Assembly (NCBI GenBank): GCA_033439295.1
Contig: JAVTLE010000021.1
Location: 2,170,009 to 2,234,008, forward strand
DNA from: Deuterostichococcus epilithicus
Taxonomy: Eukaryota; Chlorophyta; Trebouxiophyceae; Prasiolales; Stichococcaceae
Length of the DNA: 64,000 bases
Direction: 5' to 3'
How positions within the stretch are numbered: the first letter of the stretch is position 1; each line of letters starts with the position of its first letter. Positions 11,386 through 25,224 of this stretch are shown piece after piece. Below the pieces are notes generated by a model, which was given only the letters and a program-made list of their open reading frames with translations, searched no databases and had not been told where the DNA came from. A program made the translations under genes and the position numbers.

Positions 11386-14300
11386 ATGGCGGACGACGCG
11401 CCGGCGGCCGACTTGACGACAGCAGCGGAGTGTGTGTCGCTGACAGCGGACGACACCAGACTGGGCCGCGTCAGCACCTCGGCTGGGTCGTCCTCCTCGG
11501 GCAGGGACGACAGCGCGCGTTACGGCCACCACAACACGCCCAGCCCGCTGTCGAAGCCCTCCAGTCGGACACCTGCCAGCCCACTCAAGGTACGGCGGCA
11601 GGATGCAAGCGCTGCGCCAGACGTCTTACATGGCTAGTGTGGAGGTCAGCAGCGACACCACTGACGGTACATCTCGGTCCGCAGGAGGAGGACAGCGATG
11701 CGGCGAATGAGGTCGACTCCATGGATGCGCCCACGCTTATGGCGGGCCAGGCGCGAGAGGTGGCAGCGGCTTTCGAGAAAGCCAGGTAGGCATGTAGGCC
11801 AGCAGTGACAGGCTCGCATGGGCAAACTGCTTGCTCGAGCACGCAGCAGCCGTTACCGTGCACAACTTACGCTTGCCTTCCGCAGCTGTGCGCTTCTGCG
11901 CAACACTCCTGTGCGCGCACTCCCACACAACACCCGGCCGGAGCTATCCCGCAAGCCAAAACCCTGCAAGAGGCCCATGCCCTGTCTGCGGTGCAGGGCG
12001 GAGGCGAACCACGGGCGGCGGCTTACGAATCAGGAGTCGCTGGCGCCGCGCAACTTCCTGAGCGACGTACAGGACTGGAAGAAGTATTACGGCAACCACT
12101 GGACGCCGGACCGCGGGTCAGACGCGCACGAGCTGGAGCGGCGGCGGCTGCGGCGCCCGGCGCTTGTGCAGACGGGCAGGTCAGGTCATGTCGCGCTGCC
12201 TGAAAAAGTCTCGGGGCCGCCCCTCGCTGTGCAAGTGGCCTCACCAGGAACCTGGCGCGATCGCGTCATACGCTGCTGGCCAATTCACAATGGGGAGGTG
12301 TCAGTGGGTGCCATGTCACAAGAGCCGCACTGTTGCAAGCAATGTGAGGCTCAAAGCACCGCGCTCGATTTGCTGATGATTTTGTGCGACATGACGCAGG
12401 GCCGCAGGGCAGTCTCGGGTGCACTACACCTCCTCTGGAGTGCTGGCGTGGCACATGTGGCACCGAGGCAAGTGCATGAGAGGCAATGTTTGCAAGGGTC
12501 GACACTGCTGCCCGATGCTGTGTCGACGCCAATGCACATCCCATCGCAACAGACCCAAACTCTAGGTGCTGACATGCAGACTTCTTCCTGACGGTCATCC
12601 ACCAGAACGTGCGAAAAGCCGCCTGTCGTTCTGCGCTGCATCTGCATGGTTGTTGTACTGCTTCCGCGCGCAATTGATCTGACCCGGATGTCTGGAAGAA
12701 AAGCGGTGCTGATGCGTGCTGCTGGCCAATGCGCAGGTCTGGAAGCTGCTGAGCTTCTTTTCACTGCTGTACCTGGCCAGCTTCTTCTTCTTTTCGCTGC
12801 TGTGGTATATCATCTGGAGGTGAGTTCTTCTGGCCATCTCCCACATTGCTCAGTGAGACTCCTTCGATGCAGTGCTCAGTGCAAGGCCTCCAACAGCTGG
12901 TTCTCCGTCCGCAGAACGATCACAGATGCAGCTATGAACCAGTGGACAAAAGGTTCCGTTACGGCTGTCACACTGCGCATGTGCTATGCGACAGGGCTGA
13001 TGACAACTGCTTGTACGGCATCCGGGGCTACCCCATGGTTTTCAATCTCAGCGTCGTCACGCAGCAGACGATTGGTGCGCCGCATGACCGCCGCTCCCTG
13101 CCCGGTCTGCGCTAAATCACATCCGGCTGTGTGCGTCCTCGCTCCCTAAGCCCTGCAAGCAGCTCCCCAGCATATGCCTGCCCCCCGCCCCCCCTCTCTC
13201 TTCACAACTTCCTCCTCCTTCCCGGGCCATGTCCTCGTGGAGTTCGTTGGACTTTGAACTGGCCGTTCTCAAACAGCCAAAGCACCGCCGCCCTGCAGGC
13301 TACGGCAACAGCGGGCCCAACAACTGCGCGTGGGCCAGCGTGGTGCTGGTGGTGCAGACCATCTTCGGGCTGCTGCTGGACGCGATCACCATCGGCGTGC
13401 TGTTTGCGCGCATCTCGCACCCGCAGCAGCGGGCGCGGTCCATCTTCATGTCAGAGACGGCGGTCATCGCCCGCCGTGACGGCATCCTGAAGCTCATGTT
13501 CCGCATCGCCGACATCAAGACCACGCAGGTGTGCCAGGGGCAAACTGCCACGCTGTTGTATCCGAACCGCTGAGCAGCAGTCGGAAGTTGACCGGCAGGG
13601 ACTCTGTGCAGGGCGCTGGCGACTGCAGGCGAGGCCGGCATCGTCAGTGCTGAGCAGCATGGCGTCGGATGTATGCATCTTGAATTACACGAGTGTCGTT
13701 TGCCGCAGGTGGTGGAGCCGAAGGTGCGAGCCTACCTGTACACCTGGGGCGACGGCCGCCACACAGGTGACCGCACCTGCACCATGTGTTGATTGGGCAT
13801 GCTTGCACATGCCATGTGTGTGTTACTGGCCACACCAGCGCTCATGCAACCACAGGACTTTGCAGGGCGTGCACAGCACCGGAGGGGGCAGCCTTCCCGA
13901 TAACGAACGCTATTGCATAAGTGATGAATCCATAATGATTCGATGCACCGTCATATGCATCAAATGGTTTCTTTACGTGTGCCGCAGTGGAGGGCGAGTT
14001 CATCCCTGTGAGGAGCGAGGAGCTGGACCTGGGCAACATCGATGGGCTGCTGCTGCTGCCCATCACCATCGAGCACACCATCGACGAGCGGTCGCCGCTG
14101 TGCGGCCACACGCATGAGAGCCTGCAGGTGCCCTGCCGCCGCCGCCCCGCTGTGTCGTCCCAGCCTGCTTCGCCCGAAGAGACTGCAGAGAAGCTGCTGT
14201 TGAGATGTGGAGATGCAAGCGGCTTGTTTTGCAAAGCGACTGCTGTGACACATGCCTGGGATCTTCCCGCACAGGCTCTCAACGCCGAGGTGGTGATTAC

Positions 14301-17300
14301 ATTCGAGGGCACGACCGAGATGGGTGCGCTGCTTTAGCCTTGGGCTGCAGATGTCCCGACTCCAGACCGCATGACCTTCGCAAGACATGGCCCTGCCATG
14401 CCGCCGCAGGCAACCCCTTCATGTCACGGCAGTCGTACCTGGCCAGCGAGGTGAGGTGGGGCTACCAGTTTGTGCGGTGCATACACCGGCCCCATGGCGA
14501 AGACACCAACTACACTGTGGACACCGCCAAGTACGCCTCGCGCTCGCTCGTCCTCTTTCGCCTCCCTTTGCGCTGCTGATCGGGAGGATGGCAGGCACCT
14601 AGATTCGGTGGTGCACCATCGGGTTGTACCAGTGCCTCGTGCTGTTGGCGAGCACAGCAAGACCGAAGATGCTGTTCAGGCAACCGAACGCCGTGGTGGA
14701 AGGTGGAAGGTGACCATCCACCACCTGCACTCCTGCACCCGTGCAGGTTCCACCAGATCGAGCCGCAGCCGGACCTGCCGATGCTGCCGCAGGGCGAGCT
14801 GTCGCAGGTAAGCCTCCTCGCATGTCGCCCTCCGAGGGAGCCCACCGCTGCGGCGCGTGCAACCCTGCGAACCTGAGCGCGGCGTGCCGTGCCGTGCATG
14901 CGCCAATGCACCACTTGCAGCGAGGCTCCTCATCGGTGTGTGGTTTGCAGAGGCTGTGTGTTGAAACTCCTACCGGCGCACGCAGGTGGTGGTGTCCCGC
15001 TCCAAGCGCGCGGTGCCGTACCCCATCCTGGGCGAGAACACCTTCGTGCTGTCGGAGAGCATGGTGCTGACGGAGGACAACGGGGAGCTGGCGCTCATGT
15101 TCCGCGTCGGCGACACGTGAGCGCATGGTGCCTGTTGTTGCGGCTTGACACGTGTGTGCGTGCTGCATGCCGCTTTCTCGTCGCTCCCTCGTTCGGTCGA
15201 GGCGCTGACGCAGGCACTCTGCTGCATCTGCCGCTGCGTTCACCTCCTGTTCAGCAAGCTGGGGCCGCCGTGCATGCAGCAGCCGTTGCAGCCTGCCCTC
15301 CCCAGGTCGAGCGGACCTCCAGACCTCCCTGGCGTCAGGGCCGCCCCTGTCAGCACTGTCACAGCATGCGTCCTCCTGCACCGAGTCGACACCCGCACCT
15401 TCGCGTGTTGGGCTCCGATGTGCAAACCCTGACCTGCACTCTGCACGCCTCCAAATTGCAGGTACCCCAACCAGATGCTGGACCCCATAGTGCGTGCGTA
15501 CGTGTACCGCTGGCCGGACAACCCGTGCACCGCCACCAAGGACTACACGGTGTGCTACTGTCGCTGCTCGTGGCAGCTCGCCGCCGCCAGCCGCGCCTGG
15601 CTGGTTCTGGCAGCGCGGTCGGTGGCTCCCGACCGGCGCCGCCTGCCACGCCGGCCTGCGAACCCCCGAGCGGGCGGCCTGTCGGCAGCATGCTGCGAGG
15701 CCGGCTAGCTCCGGCGGGGCTGTGCCTGCACAGAAAAGCAGCCTACCTTGCAGTGCGCATGCTGGCGGGTGGGCGCTTGGTCGCCCTCTGAATGCCGAGC
15801 GGCAGGCCCAACCGGCCCGGCAGGCGCGTCCGGCGCAGCCGGCGCCGACTATGCCATTAATGCCCGAATGGGATCCTGCCTTTGATTCTTGGAACAACAC
15901 TCCTTCTTTAGAGTGCCCAGAAACACTAATTCGCCAGCCTTGATTTGGCGGCAGATCGAGGAGCTGGATGTGGGCTATGACACGGGCGCGGACCGGCTGC
16001 TGCTGTGGCTGCCGGTGACGGTGAAGCACACCATCACCCCCGCGTCGCCGCTGGCCTCCTGGTCCAACATGTCCGGCTTCCTCGCCGACGCCGACTCCTG
16101 CATAGCCGTCACGGTGCGCCGCGGCTCCTGACCGCTTGCGTTCATATGCAGCCACCGCAGCGGCTGCTGCCCTGCCAGGGTGTTGATCGTGTCTTGCAGC
16201 TCTCACCTGATGCTGGTCCAGGCTCCATTTGCCTAGACGCTGCATGCAGGACATCTCATGTGGCCGCGCGGGCTGTGATCAGAGCGGCCTTGCGTGCTAC
16301 TGTTGGTGCACTGTCGACCGCAGGTGGAGGGCTACATGTACTGCAACTCCCAGAACCGCATGCGCATGCGCATCTACAACTGCTTCAACGACATCAAGCT
16401 GCACCACCACTTCGCCCCCATCGTCACTCGCCCGCTGGACAGCCCTGACCGCAAGCCACGCATCGACTGGTCGCGCTTCCACCTCACCGACACGGACCCC
16501 GAGAAGGGCGAGGCGGACATGGTGCCGCTCTGCGCTCGCACGCTTGCGCGCCTGCTGCGCCTGCATGCGCAGAATCGCGTCACAAACGTCACCGCTGCAG
16601 CACTGCGCCGCTGCGGGTGCTGTGTGCGAACCCTGTATCTGGCAAACTTTGTCAGCGCCGCCCTCGGCTGCTAGCTCTGGCCCTTGTGGATCCAGGCCTG
16701 CATTCGACCAACTCTAATACTGCGCACTGCATACGAGTAGGCTGTGCATGCCGCCGCACCGTGAATCTTACCTTCTGAGGTGACATAACGTGACAATAAT
16801 GACAAACATGTGCAGAAGGTGGGCAAGCTGGGCAGTCGGTCGTCGTCGACGCGCGGCAGGTCGGCGGCCCGGATGGCGAAGACAGTCAGCGTCAGTACGA
16901 TCGCAACGTCAGGTGCGCTGTGCTGCCGCTGGCAAACCTGCAGTCCTGCTGAAGTAGGTATGCCTCCGCCATGTTGCTAAAGCAGATTCAGCTGGGACAT
17001 CAGGCGCCACCCACGTGCCATGCGCTTCTGTGGGAGCAGCTGCTGCTGGTGCATGTGGTTGCTAGCATCTCATTGCACTTCATTGCACAGCTTCCGCTAG
17101 GTCCGATGTGGTCGTGGGCACACACCATTCCACCCCCAGCCCGGCCATCGCAGAGGCGGACATGCACACGGACAAGAGCGATGACGATGGCGAGGTGAAG
17201 CTGAAGGATGCTGCCCCGACAGCGCCGGACCCAGGTGAGCACCCGTCGCAGGCTCTCCTTCGCAACGATCTTGACAGTGACGCACGCACCACGGCAGGGT

Positions 17301-17982
17301 CCAGCATTCTAAATATCTGATGCGATGCCAGTGCTTCTACGCATTCGGCCGTGTGCCAGGCCCTGGCATGCGAGGCCGGCGCTCGCAGCTGGCAGGCCGA
17401 CCGACTGTGCACTGCTGTGCAGATATGACGTCGATGACGTTCGAGGGCAGCAACCTGAGCAGCCTGCTGCCCCACCTTGACTCCCAGTCCACCTTCAACC
17501 GCCGCGACGCGCAATCGCTGCACCGGCGGCGGCTACCGCCCGAGGCCTACTACGAGGGTTCCTCTGGTAAGCTCCTTTACACCAGCCACCTGGCGCCCAT
17601 ACCTGTGGTGTAACCATGTGGTCACAGGGTGGGAAGCAGCTCCGGCGTGGGTGCTGCCGCTGTCCTGACCTCGTGCTGTTTATGCAACATGTTTCCTACA
17701 GCCATGCCCACTTCTGATGAGCTTGTCGGTTTACGACAGCGGACTTCCGGCGGTCGAACACGCTACCGTCTCGCCGACGGTCAGACACGCACCGCTCTGC
17801 ACTGCCGTCCGAGTGGCGGCATCCCATGGCTGCACAAGGTGCGACAGCGATGCATCGACGTGTGTCCACACATTCAGAGGACTCTTGCATCCATGCCATG
17901 TCCATTGGCGCTTCTGTTTACTGCTAAGCCTGGCTGCTACACTACTTCTGATGTCATGCCGCAGATGCAACCGTCAGCGTAA
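11386..17982 (+). CDS. Inward-rectifier-type K+ channel with two tandem cytoplasmic Kir domains
   Basis: About 20 exons join in phase: 11386-11589, 11685-11785, 11997-12184, 12580-12608, 12737-12819, 12926-13074, 13299-13528, 13709-13766, 13988-14127, 14275-14323, 14410-14530, 14747-14807, 14986-15116, 15462-15549, 15955-16113, 16324-16521, 16816-16912, 17091-17234, 17423-17566 and a last exon from 17702. The product is about 840 residues. It has a Ser-rich N-terminus, the slide helix (DFFLTVIHQN), TM1 near 175-200, a pore helix with filter TIGYG (250-254), and TM2 near 262-288. The first cytoplasmic Kir domain (about 290-470) contains ETAVIARRDG, PITIEHTIDERSPL and FEGTTEMG. A second, divergent copy (about 472-663) contains SESMVLTEDNG, VRAYVYRW, LPVTVKHTI and RIDWSRFH. 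A Ser/Asp-rich tail follows. Canonical Kir subunits have one such domain. The filter predicts K+ selectivity; gating and membrane are unknown. The 3' end of the last exons is uncertain. Confidence 0.9.
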
Positions 17983-18671
17983 CGCCAGAGGACAGCGCAG
18001 TATGAGTTACGTAGCGTCCGTCTTCAGGAACGTCTGAACAAACCGCTGTGCTTGAGCAGGCCATAGCGGTCCTGCACACCGGGCTGCATGCATGCAACCC
18101 CGAAAAGTTTTGTTCGCTCAAGAAATCGCGTCTATACGTAAATCATTGGCCTTGCACTCTTATGAAGGGTCACTCCTGTATCGTGTTATTCTCAATCGTT
18201 CTGGGGACAGTCTTCACTCGTGAACAACTGTTGCCGCCCTTCGCGCACTTGGCGCCTCTCCGGTCAGCCCAGCCCCTCAAGTCAGGTGCTTTTTCGCGAC
18301 TTTGCATACGCTTGACCGACCCCGCCTGAGTGCATTCCACCCGCTCGCACTTTGGTTCTCGTTTCCTTAGTTGCGGGGACAGTAACAACTGTTGCCGCCG
18401 TTCATACCGCCCAAGACCTTTCTGGCGACTGCTTCGAGAACACACCACCTTACTTGAGCTGGCCTGCTGGCCCCAACGCGCTCGTTGCGCCAGACCATAT
18501 TGTGGTTTCAGCGCTCATAGAAAAACTTGAAGATAGACAGCGCTTTCCGTGAATGTGCAAGCATCTGTCCTATCGTCTCAGTCCGCCTCGTTTCTACTAA
18601 ACCTCGTCGAGAGTAGCGTGTCCGGCTCTGCCCTGTGGACTTGCTGCGACTGACTCTTGACAGCTGCTGCT
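17983..18671. other. Intergenic region upstream of the E2 gene
   Basis: The 689 bases between the K+ channel tail and the E2 start hold the channel 3' UTR and the E2 promoter. A 67-codon frame (18352-18552) is open but resembles nothing I know. A block around GGGGACAGT...CAACTGTTGCCGCC occurs twice (about 18204-18241 and 18376-18405) as a weak direct repeat. Confidence 0.35.
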
Positions 18672-20153
<1,482 letters not shown>

Positions 20154-20601
20154 TTGACGCCCTGCTAGGCATGGCCACAGCCGTGGGCGTGATCAGAGCC
20201 GGAGGGAGCTCGGGGCGGGGAGGTTGCAGGTGGGCAGCGGCTGCAGCCAGGAGGAATCATGGCACTGCTGGACCACGAACCTTGCCTGGGCAGTCGCATG
20301 TGTGCGTTGCCGGACATGGCGGCGGGGCGGATGTGGCAGCTATCGGACGATCTAGAGCTCATGCTCCTTGCATATGTACATGAGAAGGCATCATGTCGCT
20401 GGTTTCTCTCTGACGGGCAGGATAGGTAAAGCGAGCAGCTCTCAAATGGCGGTCCAGAGGCCTTTCGAAACCCATTGCCACTGGGCACCTGCCCGTTGCA
20501 AGCAGACGTGCAATTGCTCGCCGTTTCTGCAGCTGACCATAATACGCAGCTGCGAATTCGGCGAAACACCGTGTTCTCTCTGCATCTACATACCACCCCC
20601 A
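20154..20601. other. Tail-to-tail intergenic region
   Basis: The 448 bases between the stops of the E2 (+) and MRG (-) genes show no coding exon or repeat. They are probably two 3' UTRs. Confidence 0.35.
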
Positions 20602-22703
20602 TCAGTGCTTCGCAAACAGGCTGGACCGCTTCTCTGCCAGGTGGGCCACGAATTCTGCCAGCCGCAGCTCCAGGGTGCCGTAGTTGTCCGTCGGCAGGGC
20701 AGTCATGGGCAGCAGCTCCGGCATCTTCACCAGCAGCCGCAGCAGGTGCTCCCCGCCGTACATGCTGCTGGGCGCCCGCCCCTCCGCCCTCACCTGCAAC
20801 AGCGCCGGCACCATTGCATCTCCTCACTACCGCACCACACCTGATGGACAACACCTTGAAAGCGCATGACCATCACATCAGGCTGTCGTGCCCCAGATGT
20901 TGCAGCTGATGTGCAACAGTGGCACCAGCGTTCACGCTCGCCTCCTCCAACCCGGGCCTCCCGCCAGCTTTCCCAGCAGCAGCATGCGCTCTAGAGTGAC
21001 AGCAGTCTCCTATGCCAGCAGGGTCTAGATTGCGCCCTACCTTCTCTTCGAACTGTGGCCGCTCGGCAGCGTACAGCAACATCTGACCCAGCGCCTTGTC
21101 GAAGTACAGCAGCAGGCCCGCCGCCACCTCCTCCTCCAGCTCCCCGCCGCCGTCCTCCTGCCATGCGACATGTTCACAGTCAGGTGGAGGTTGGTGCGGC
21201 AGCTGCAACATCAAATCCGTGCACGCTTCGCTGCTGCCGGCCAGGCCGGCAGCACCATCCTCTGGACTGCAGCTGCAGCAGAAGCGTGACCACGGCCGGC
21301 AGGTCTGCATGTCACAGGCGGGCATGGCACTGTAAGCCGAGATGCGGAGCAGCATCGACGTCCTGTGTAGGAGGCAGAGGCCTACATCCTCATGTCGTGC
21401 GACAACAAATCTCACGTCTCACAGGATCAGCTGATGCGTCGGGTGCTGCAGCGGCAGCTGTGCACCTTGCCGGACTTGGCTTTGTCCACGTAGCCCTTGA
21501 GGATGTCGGCAACGCAGGGCTTGCGGGGAAGCGGCCGCGGGGCGCCCGCCTTGATGGTGCGCTCCCAGTCAGCCACCAGCACCTCTCGCAGCTCTGCCGG
21601 CAGCGGCAGCGAGAACTGCACAATCACAACCAACATAACAACCTACTGATGCATCACAACTCTGATTCATGCGCTCGGAGGCCGCCGCCAGCATTCCCTG
21701 CAGCACTGCTGGCAGCAGCAGGAGCAGCAAATTGCGCTGGGAACACACCCCAGCAGGGGCAGCCGCCTCTTCATAGCTCCTGGCAGCACCTGTCCAGCCC
21801 CGCTGTGGCACAACCTTGAGAACGCGGACGGCAGCACTGCTTCGAAGTAGCTACCGGCATGTTCCGCAGCTGCGCCAATGGCTGTCGCCGCCACAGGGTT
21901 GGTGGTTTGCTCCCCCGCTTGCTGCCTTGCGCAGCACCGCAGCAGCAGAAGCAGCCGTTGCGATCTCGCATGTTGCCGCCATAACATCCGAAAGGTTGCA
22001 AAGCTGCTGGGGGCGACAATAAACAGTCGAAGAAGCGGGTCACCTGCGTGGCGGGGCCAACCGCATCGCTGACGGCGGCACCGCCGCCGCCGCCGTCTGG
22101 TCGCCGCTTTTTGTTGGGCCCCCCCTCGCCCTCCGCCTTTTTGTCGTCCTCCGAGCGCACCAGCTTCGCATCGTACTTGACCAGCCCCGGCGCCTCCACC
22201 CACTCGTCCCACTTTTTGTTCCAGCCCTGATCCCACAGCAGTGCAACAAGTGAATCAAGGGGCGCTCGGGGGCATTGCTTGAGCCATGAATGACCCCGTG
22301 ATGAGCCTAGGGAAACGTTCAAGAGTGCCTGGAGCCCTCAAACACAAAGGCTCGCAAGGCCAGTGCGAGATCTGACCAGGAACAGTGGCTGCAGTGCAAG
22401 CCAGAGGACTGACAGCGGCGACACTCGCACGGTTACCAGACCGGATAAGAGCCTCGAGACTCGCCTGGTAGTGGAGCAAGTAGTACCACACCCCGTCCTG
22501 CCGCTTCTCCGCCTTCAAGGCCTGCGAAATGTATAGCTCATCTCCGCACAATGGCCCCGCTGTTGCCATGGCGGATGTAATGGTTCACGTAAACACGAGC
22601 CGTGGTGCAGACATATGAAGCTCGCCTTGGCGACATAGAACTTGTCTGTGTGCGGCACCAGCACGCGCTCCCCGACTCTGAAGGGGCCTCTTTCCCTAGG
22701 CAT
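20602..22703 (-). CDS. MRG15/MORF4-related chromodomain protein
   Basis: Six exons join in phase: 22703-22626, 22521-22465, 22226-22044, 21615-21466, 21157-21041 and 20793-20602, 258 residues. The N-terminal chromo barrel reads FRVGERVLVPHTDKFYVAK, then KAEKRQDGVWYYLLHYQGW and NKKWDEWVEAPGLVKY. A Lys/Gly-rich linker follows. The MRG fold contains LPLPAELREVLVADWE, LPRKPCVADILKGYV, LLLYFDKALGQMLLYAAERPQ and YGGEHLLRLLVKMPELL, and ends LFAKH. The family reads methylated H3K36 and scaffolds NuA4 acetyltransferase and Sin3/Rpd3S deacetylase complexes. An in-frame ATG at 22751 would add 16 residues; 22703 gives the typical start. Introns 1 and 2 both start with GC (AAG|GCGAGC and CAG|GCGAGT). It is somewhat shorter than animal or plant MRG proteins. 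Confidence 0.93.
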
Positions 22704-23273
22704 CTGCGCGCTGTGCCGTGTCCGGCGGGCGGCGCGCCTGCCTGCTAGCACGCCATGCAGCGCGGCGGCCGGCCACTGCCACCCGGTACCTTCAGAACAG
22801 TTTCAAAGGGCTTCGATGCTCGATCGATGCTGTCGAACGGCAAGGCTTCGCAGCAGTCTACCAGCCAAAGCCAGACGAAAATGGAGATCGTCAATCTTCG
22901 CGCCACCTGGCCCAGCGGACATCAAGAGCAAGGCAAAGTGCTTCTGAAACTAGCCGGGGCGTCGGAACGTTACAATGCGATTTTGAAGGCGAAAATTGCA
23001 GTGAAAATTCGAGCTGCTTCCCCGGTCCTTCCTGAGCTTCCGTCACATTAGAAGCCCCTAATCTGTTGTCCATGCTTGACTGCCGGCGCTGTCGCCGCAC
23101 TGCAGCTGTCTGCGTGAAAGAATGCTCAATAGGCACCAACATTAATCTTGTTGAAACACAGCCGTGCGGCATTGCTATATCGCATTCTGTCTACTCACCA
23201 ACCCAAGCCATCAGCGGCGCCGCGTGCCAGTTCACGGCAGCCCATCTCGCGATCTGCGTACAGCCTCAACAAC
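22704..23273. other. Divergent intergenic region (MRG / LYAR)
   Basis: The 570 bases between two divergent start codons have no recognisable gene. The part near 22860-23060 is AT-richer than the exons, as expected for promoter or 5' UTR. Confidence 0.35.
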
Positions 23274-25224
23274 ATGGTGTGGTTCATCTGCGACTCTTGC
23301 GGAGACAGCATCAAGAAGGTAGCTGTAGCCACAGTTCAATGACATGCATTGGCCGCCGGCAGGCCAAGCCGGCGGCAGTTCATAACGTTCAGCATGCCGT
23401 AGTAAGCCATATACGCATCTTCTCGTCACCTCCCCTCCATGCTGGATGTGAACGTGCTGTACCATAAGCCAAGGCTGGTAGCTTATCGAACGCAGCCCAA
23501 GGTGCCGCAGCACCTGTACCAGTGTGGAGCCGCCAGCTTGACATGCGTGGATTGCTCCCGTACATTCGACCAGAACAGCTACAAGGTACAGCAATTGCGC
23601 AAATGCATGCGTGCTGTCTTGATGTCGTCCCAAGGGCCAGCCCGTCTCACTGCCACGAAATGCAGGTTCGCAGCAGCAGCTGAGCCGCCACAGGGTGGCC
23701 ATCCACACTTGTGCTGTTTGCAGTCGCACACAACCTGCGTGACGGAGAGCCAGAAGTACGCGGAGGGGGCCACAAAGCCCGGAGGGTTTGCGGCGAAGGG
23801 CTTCTTTGAAGCCTCTGGTGGCGGCGCAACAGCAGCGGCGGTGCCGTCAGGGGATCCCGGGGAGGACGAATTTCTGTCCAAACGGCCGCCGTGGAAGTGC
23901 AGGTGAGGGCTGCCAGCGCAAATCCGTGAGGACGTGCATGGAACACCAGCTGTCTCCTGCTTTTCATGAGAATTCTTGACGGCATTGCCTTGCTTGACAA
24001 ACGCAAACACGGAGCAGCCGCTGTGATTGAATCACCGACCTGCAATGTGCTGCTGCGCAGCGTCTGCAACGTGAGCTGCACCAGCATCGAGACACTGCAG
24101 GGGCATGCGTCTGGAAAGAAACACGTACGGCGGGTGAGGTTCCTGTCCGCCACCATCGCCTCGCTGCGATGGAACCCCCCTGATAGAACAAGAAGGGGCG
24201 AGGTCCCGACGTGTCAAGTAGGCCAGTGATGTTCGCCTGACTTTACTGCCTCTAGGGAAGTACACCAAATACTAGGGCCAGCTGACCGAGGACTCCGAGG
24301 TCGAATCCGCCCAGCCATGACCGTTTCACTTCAGCTCAGATTAACTTGTAGAGCAGGCCTCTCAATGGCAGGTCCCACGTTGGTCCTGAAATCATTCCCT
24401 CAGCAGGAACCGGAAACATGTGGCCGCAAGTTGCGTGAAGCAGCTCTTGCTTCCTGCAGGCACAGGCGGCGCGGAACGCGGCGCAGAACGGAGGCAGCGG
24501 CGCTGCGCAGCAGAACGGTCAGGCAGCACGGCCGGGCATTACAGCTCAGCCTTTGGCGGCTGCCGTAACCGGCGCGCTGCCGGCAGCCGATCCGGGTGAG
24601 GCGGCGGCGGCGCCTCCGGCTACGGCGCCGAATGGCAGCAGCACAGCAGCGGCTGAAGCGGAGGGCACCAAGGTATGGACTGTTGTTTCTGCGTCTCAGG
24701 CTAACCTGCAAACCGACGCCATTTGCAGTCGAGCTCACAACCATGGATTGCCCACAGCATGCAGCAGCTAGTCGCTGGTGCACTAGCTTGTGGGTTGCCT
24801 CTGCATCAAACCCAGAACCCATGGCCTGACTGTGCAGGCCACAAAGCCTTACAAGTGGAAGAAAATGGCGGCAGAGGTACTGCGGGCTAACGGCGGCGTG
24901 CTCAAACTTAAGAAGCTGCAGTCGAAGGTGCTCAAGTCCACGCAGTGCGGCGAGGGCGGCTCAAAGGCGGCCCTCAGAGCCGACATGCTGGCCAAGGTGG
25001 GCCTGCACGCCTGTGTTGAAATTTTCGCTCTGCATGCCTGTGTGCCGTCACTCGCGGTGATCTCTTTGCTGGCGTACGCGGCTCTTTCGTGACCGGGCCG
25101 TCAAGCACGGTCCTGTTTGCTGGGCCGCCACGCCGGTTGACACCACTGTGTCTGTGTCTTGTTGTAGTGGCGATCGAGCTCGCAGTTTGAGGTCAACGAG
25201 GAGGAGGTGAAGCTCAAGGAGTAG
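23274..25224 (+). CDS. LYAR-like nucleolar zinc-finger protein
   Basis: Seven exons in phase: 23274-23318, 23496-23585, 23724-23902, 24061-24133, 24460-24672, 24838-24996 and 25168-25224, 271 residues. It begins MVWFICDSCGDSIKK, then HLYQC and SLTCVDCSRTFD, the paired C2HC LYAR-type fingers. SHTTCVTESQKYAEG follows, as in human LYAR. A matrin/U1-type C2H2 finger lies at WKCSVCNVSC...LQGHASGKKH. A Gln/Ala/Pro linker precedes the basic C-terminal domain (ATKPYKWKKMAAEVLRANGG to FEVNEEEVKL) seen in plant homologues. Family members act in the nucleolus in rRNA processing and ribosome production, and in transcription. All zinc ligands appear present. It is convergent with the OPR-RAP gene. Confidence 0.93.

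Noticed and set aside
13144-13298. Extra channel exon reading into GYG from the ATG at 13229
   Set aside because: Conserved pore alignment and reading phase place the exon start at 13299, giving TIGYG. The upstream part is an intron with a pyrimidine-rich tract.
14599-16254. 551-codon open frame on the minus strand
   Set aside because: It is antisense to the K+ channel exons, which have clear family similarity and consistent splice phases. GC-rich codons leave the opposite strand open by chance.
18352-18552. 67-codon ORF before the E2 gene
   Set aside because: No similarity and no splice partner; probably UTR or promoter sequence.
24260-24316. tRNA-like B box (GGTCGAATCC)
   Set aside because: No acceptor stem, anticodon arm or A box can be paired around it; it lies in a LYAR intron.
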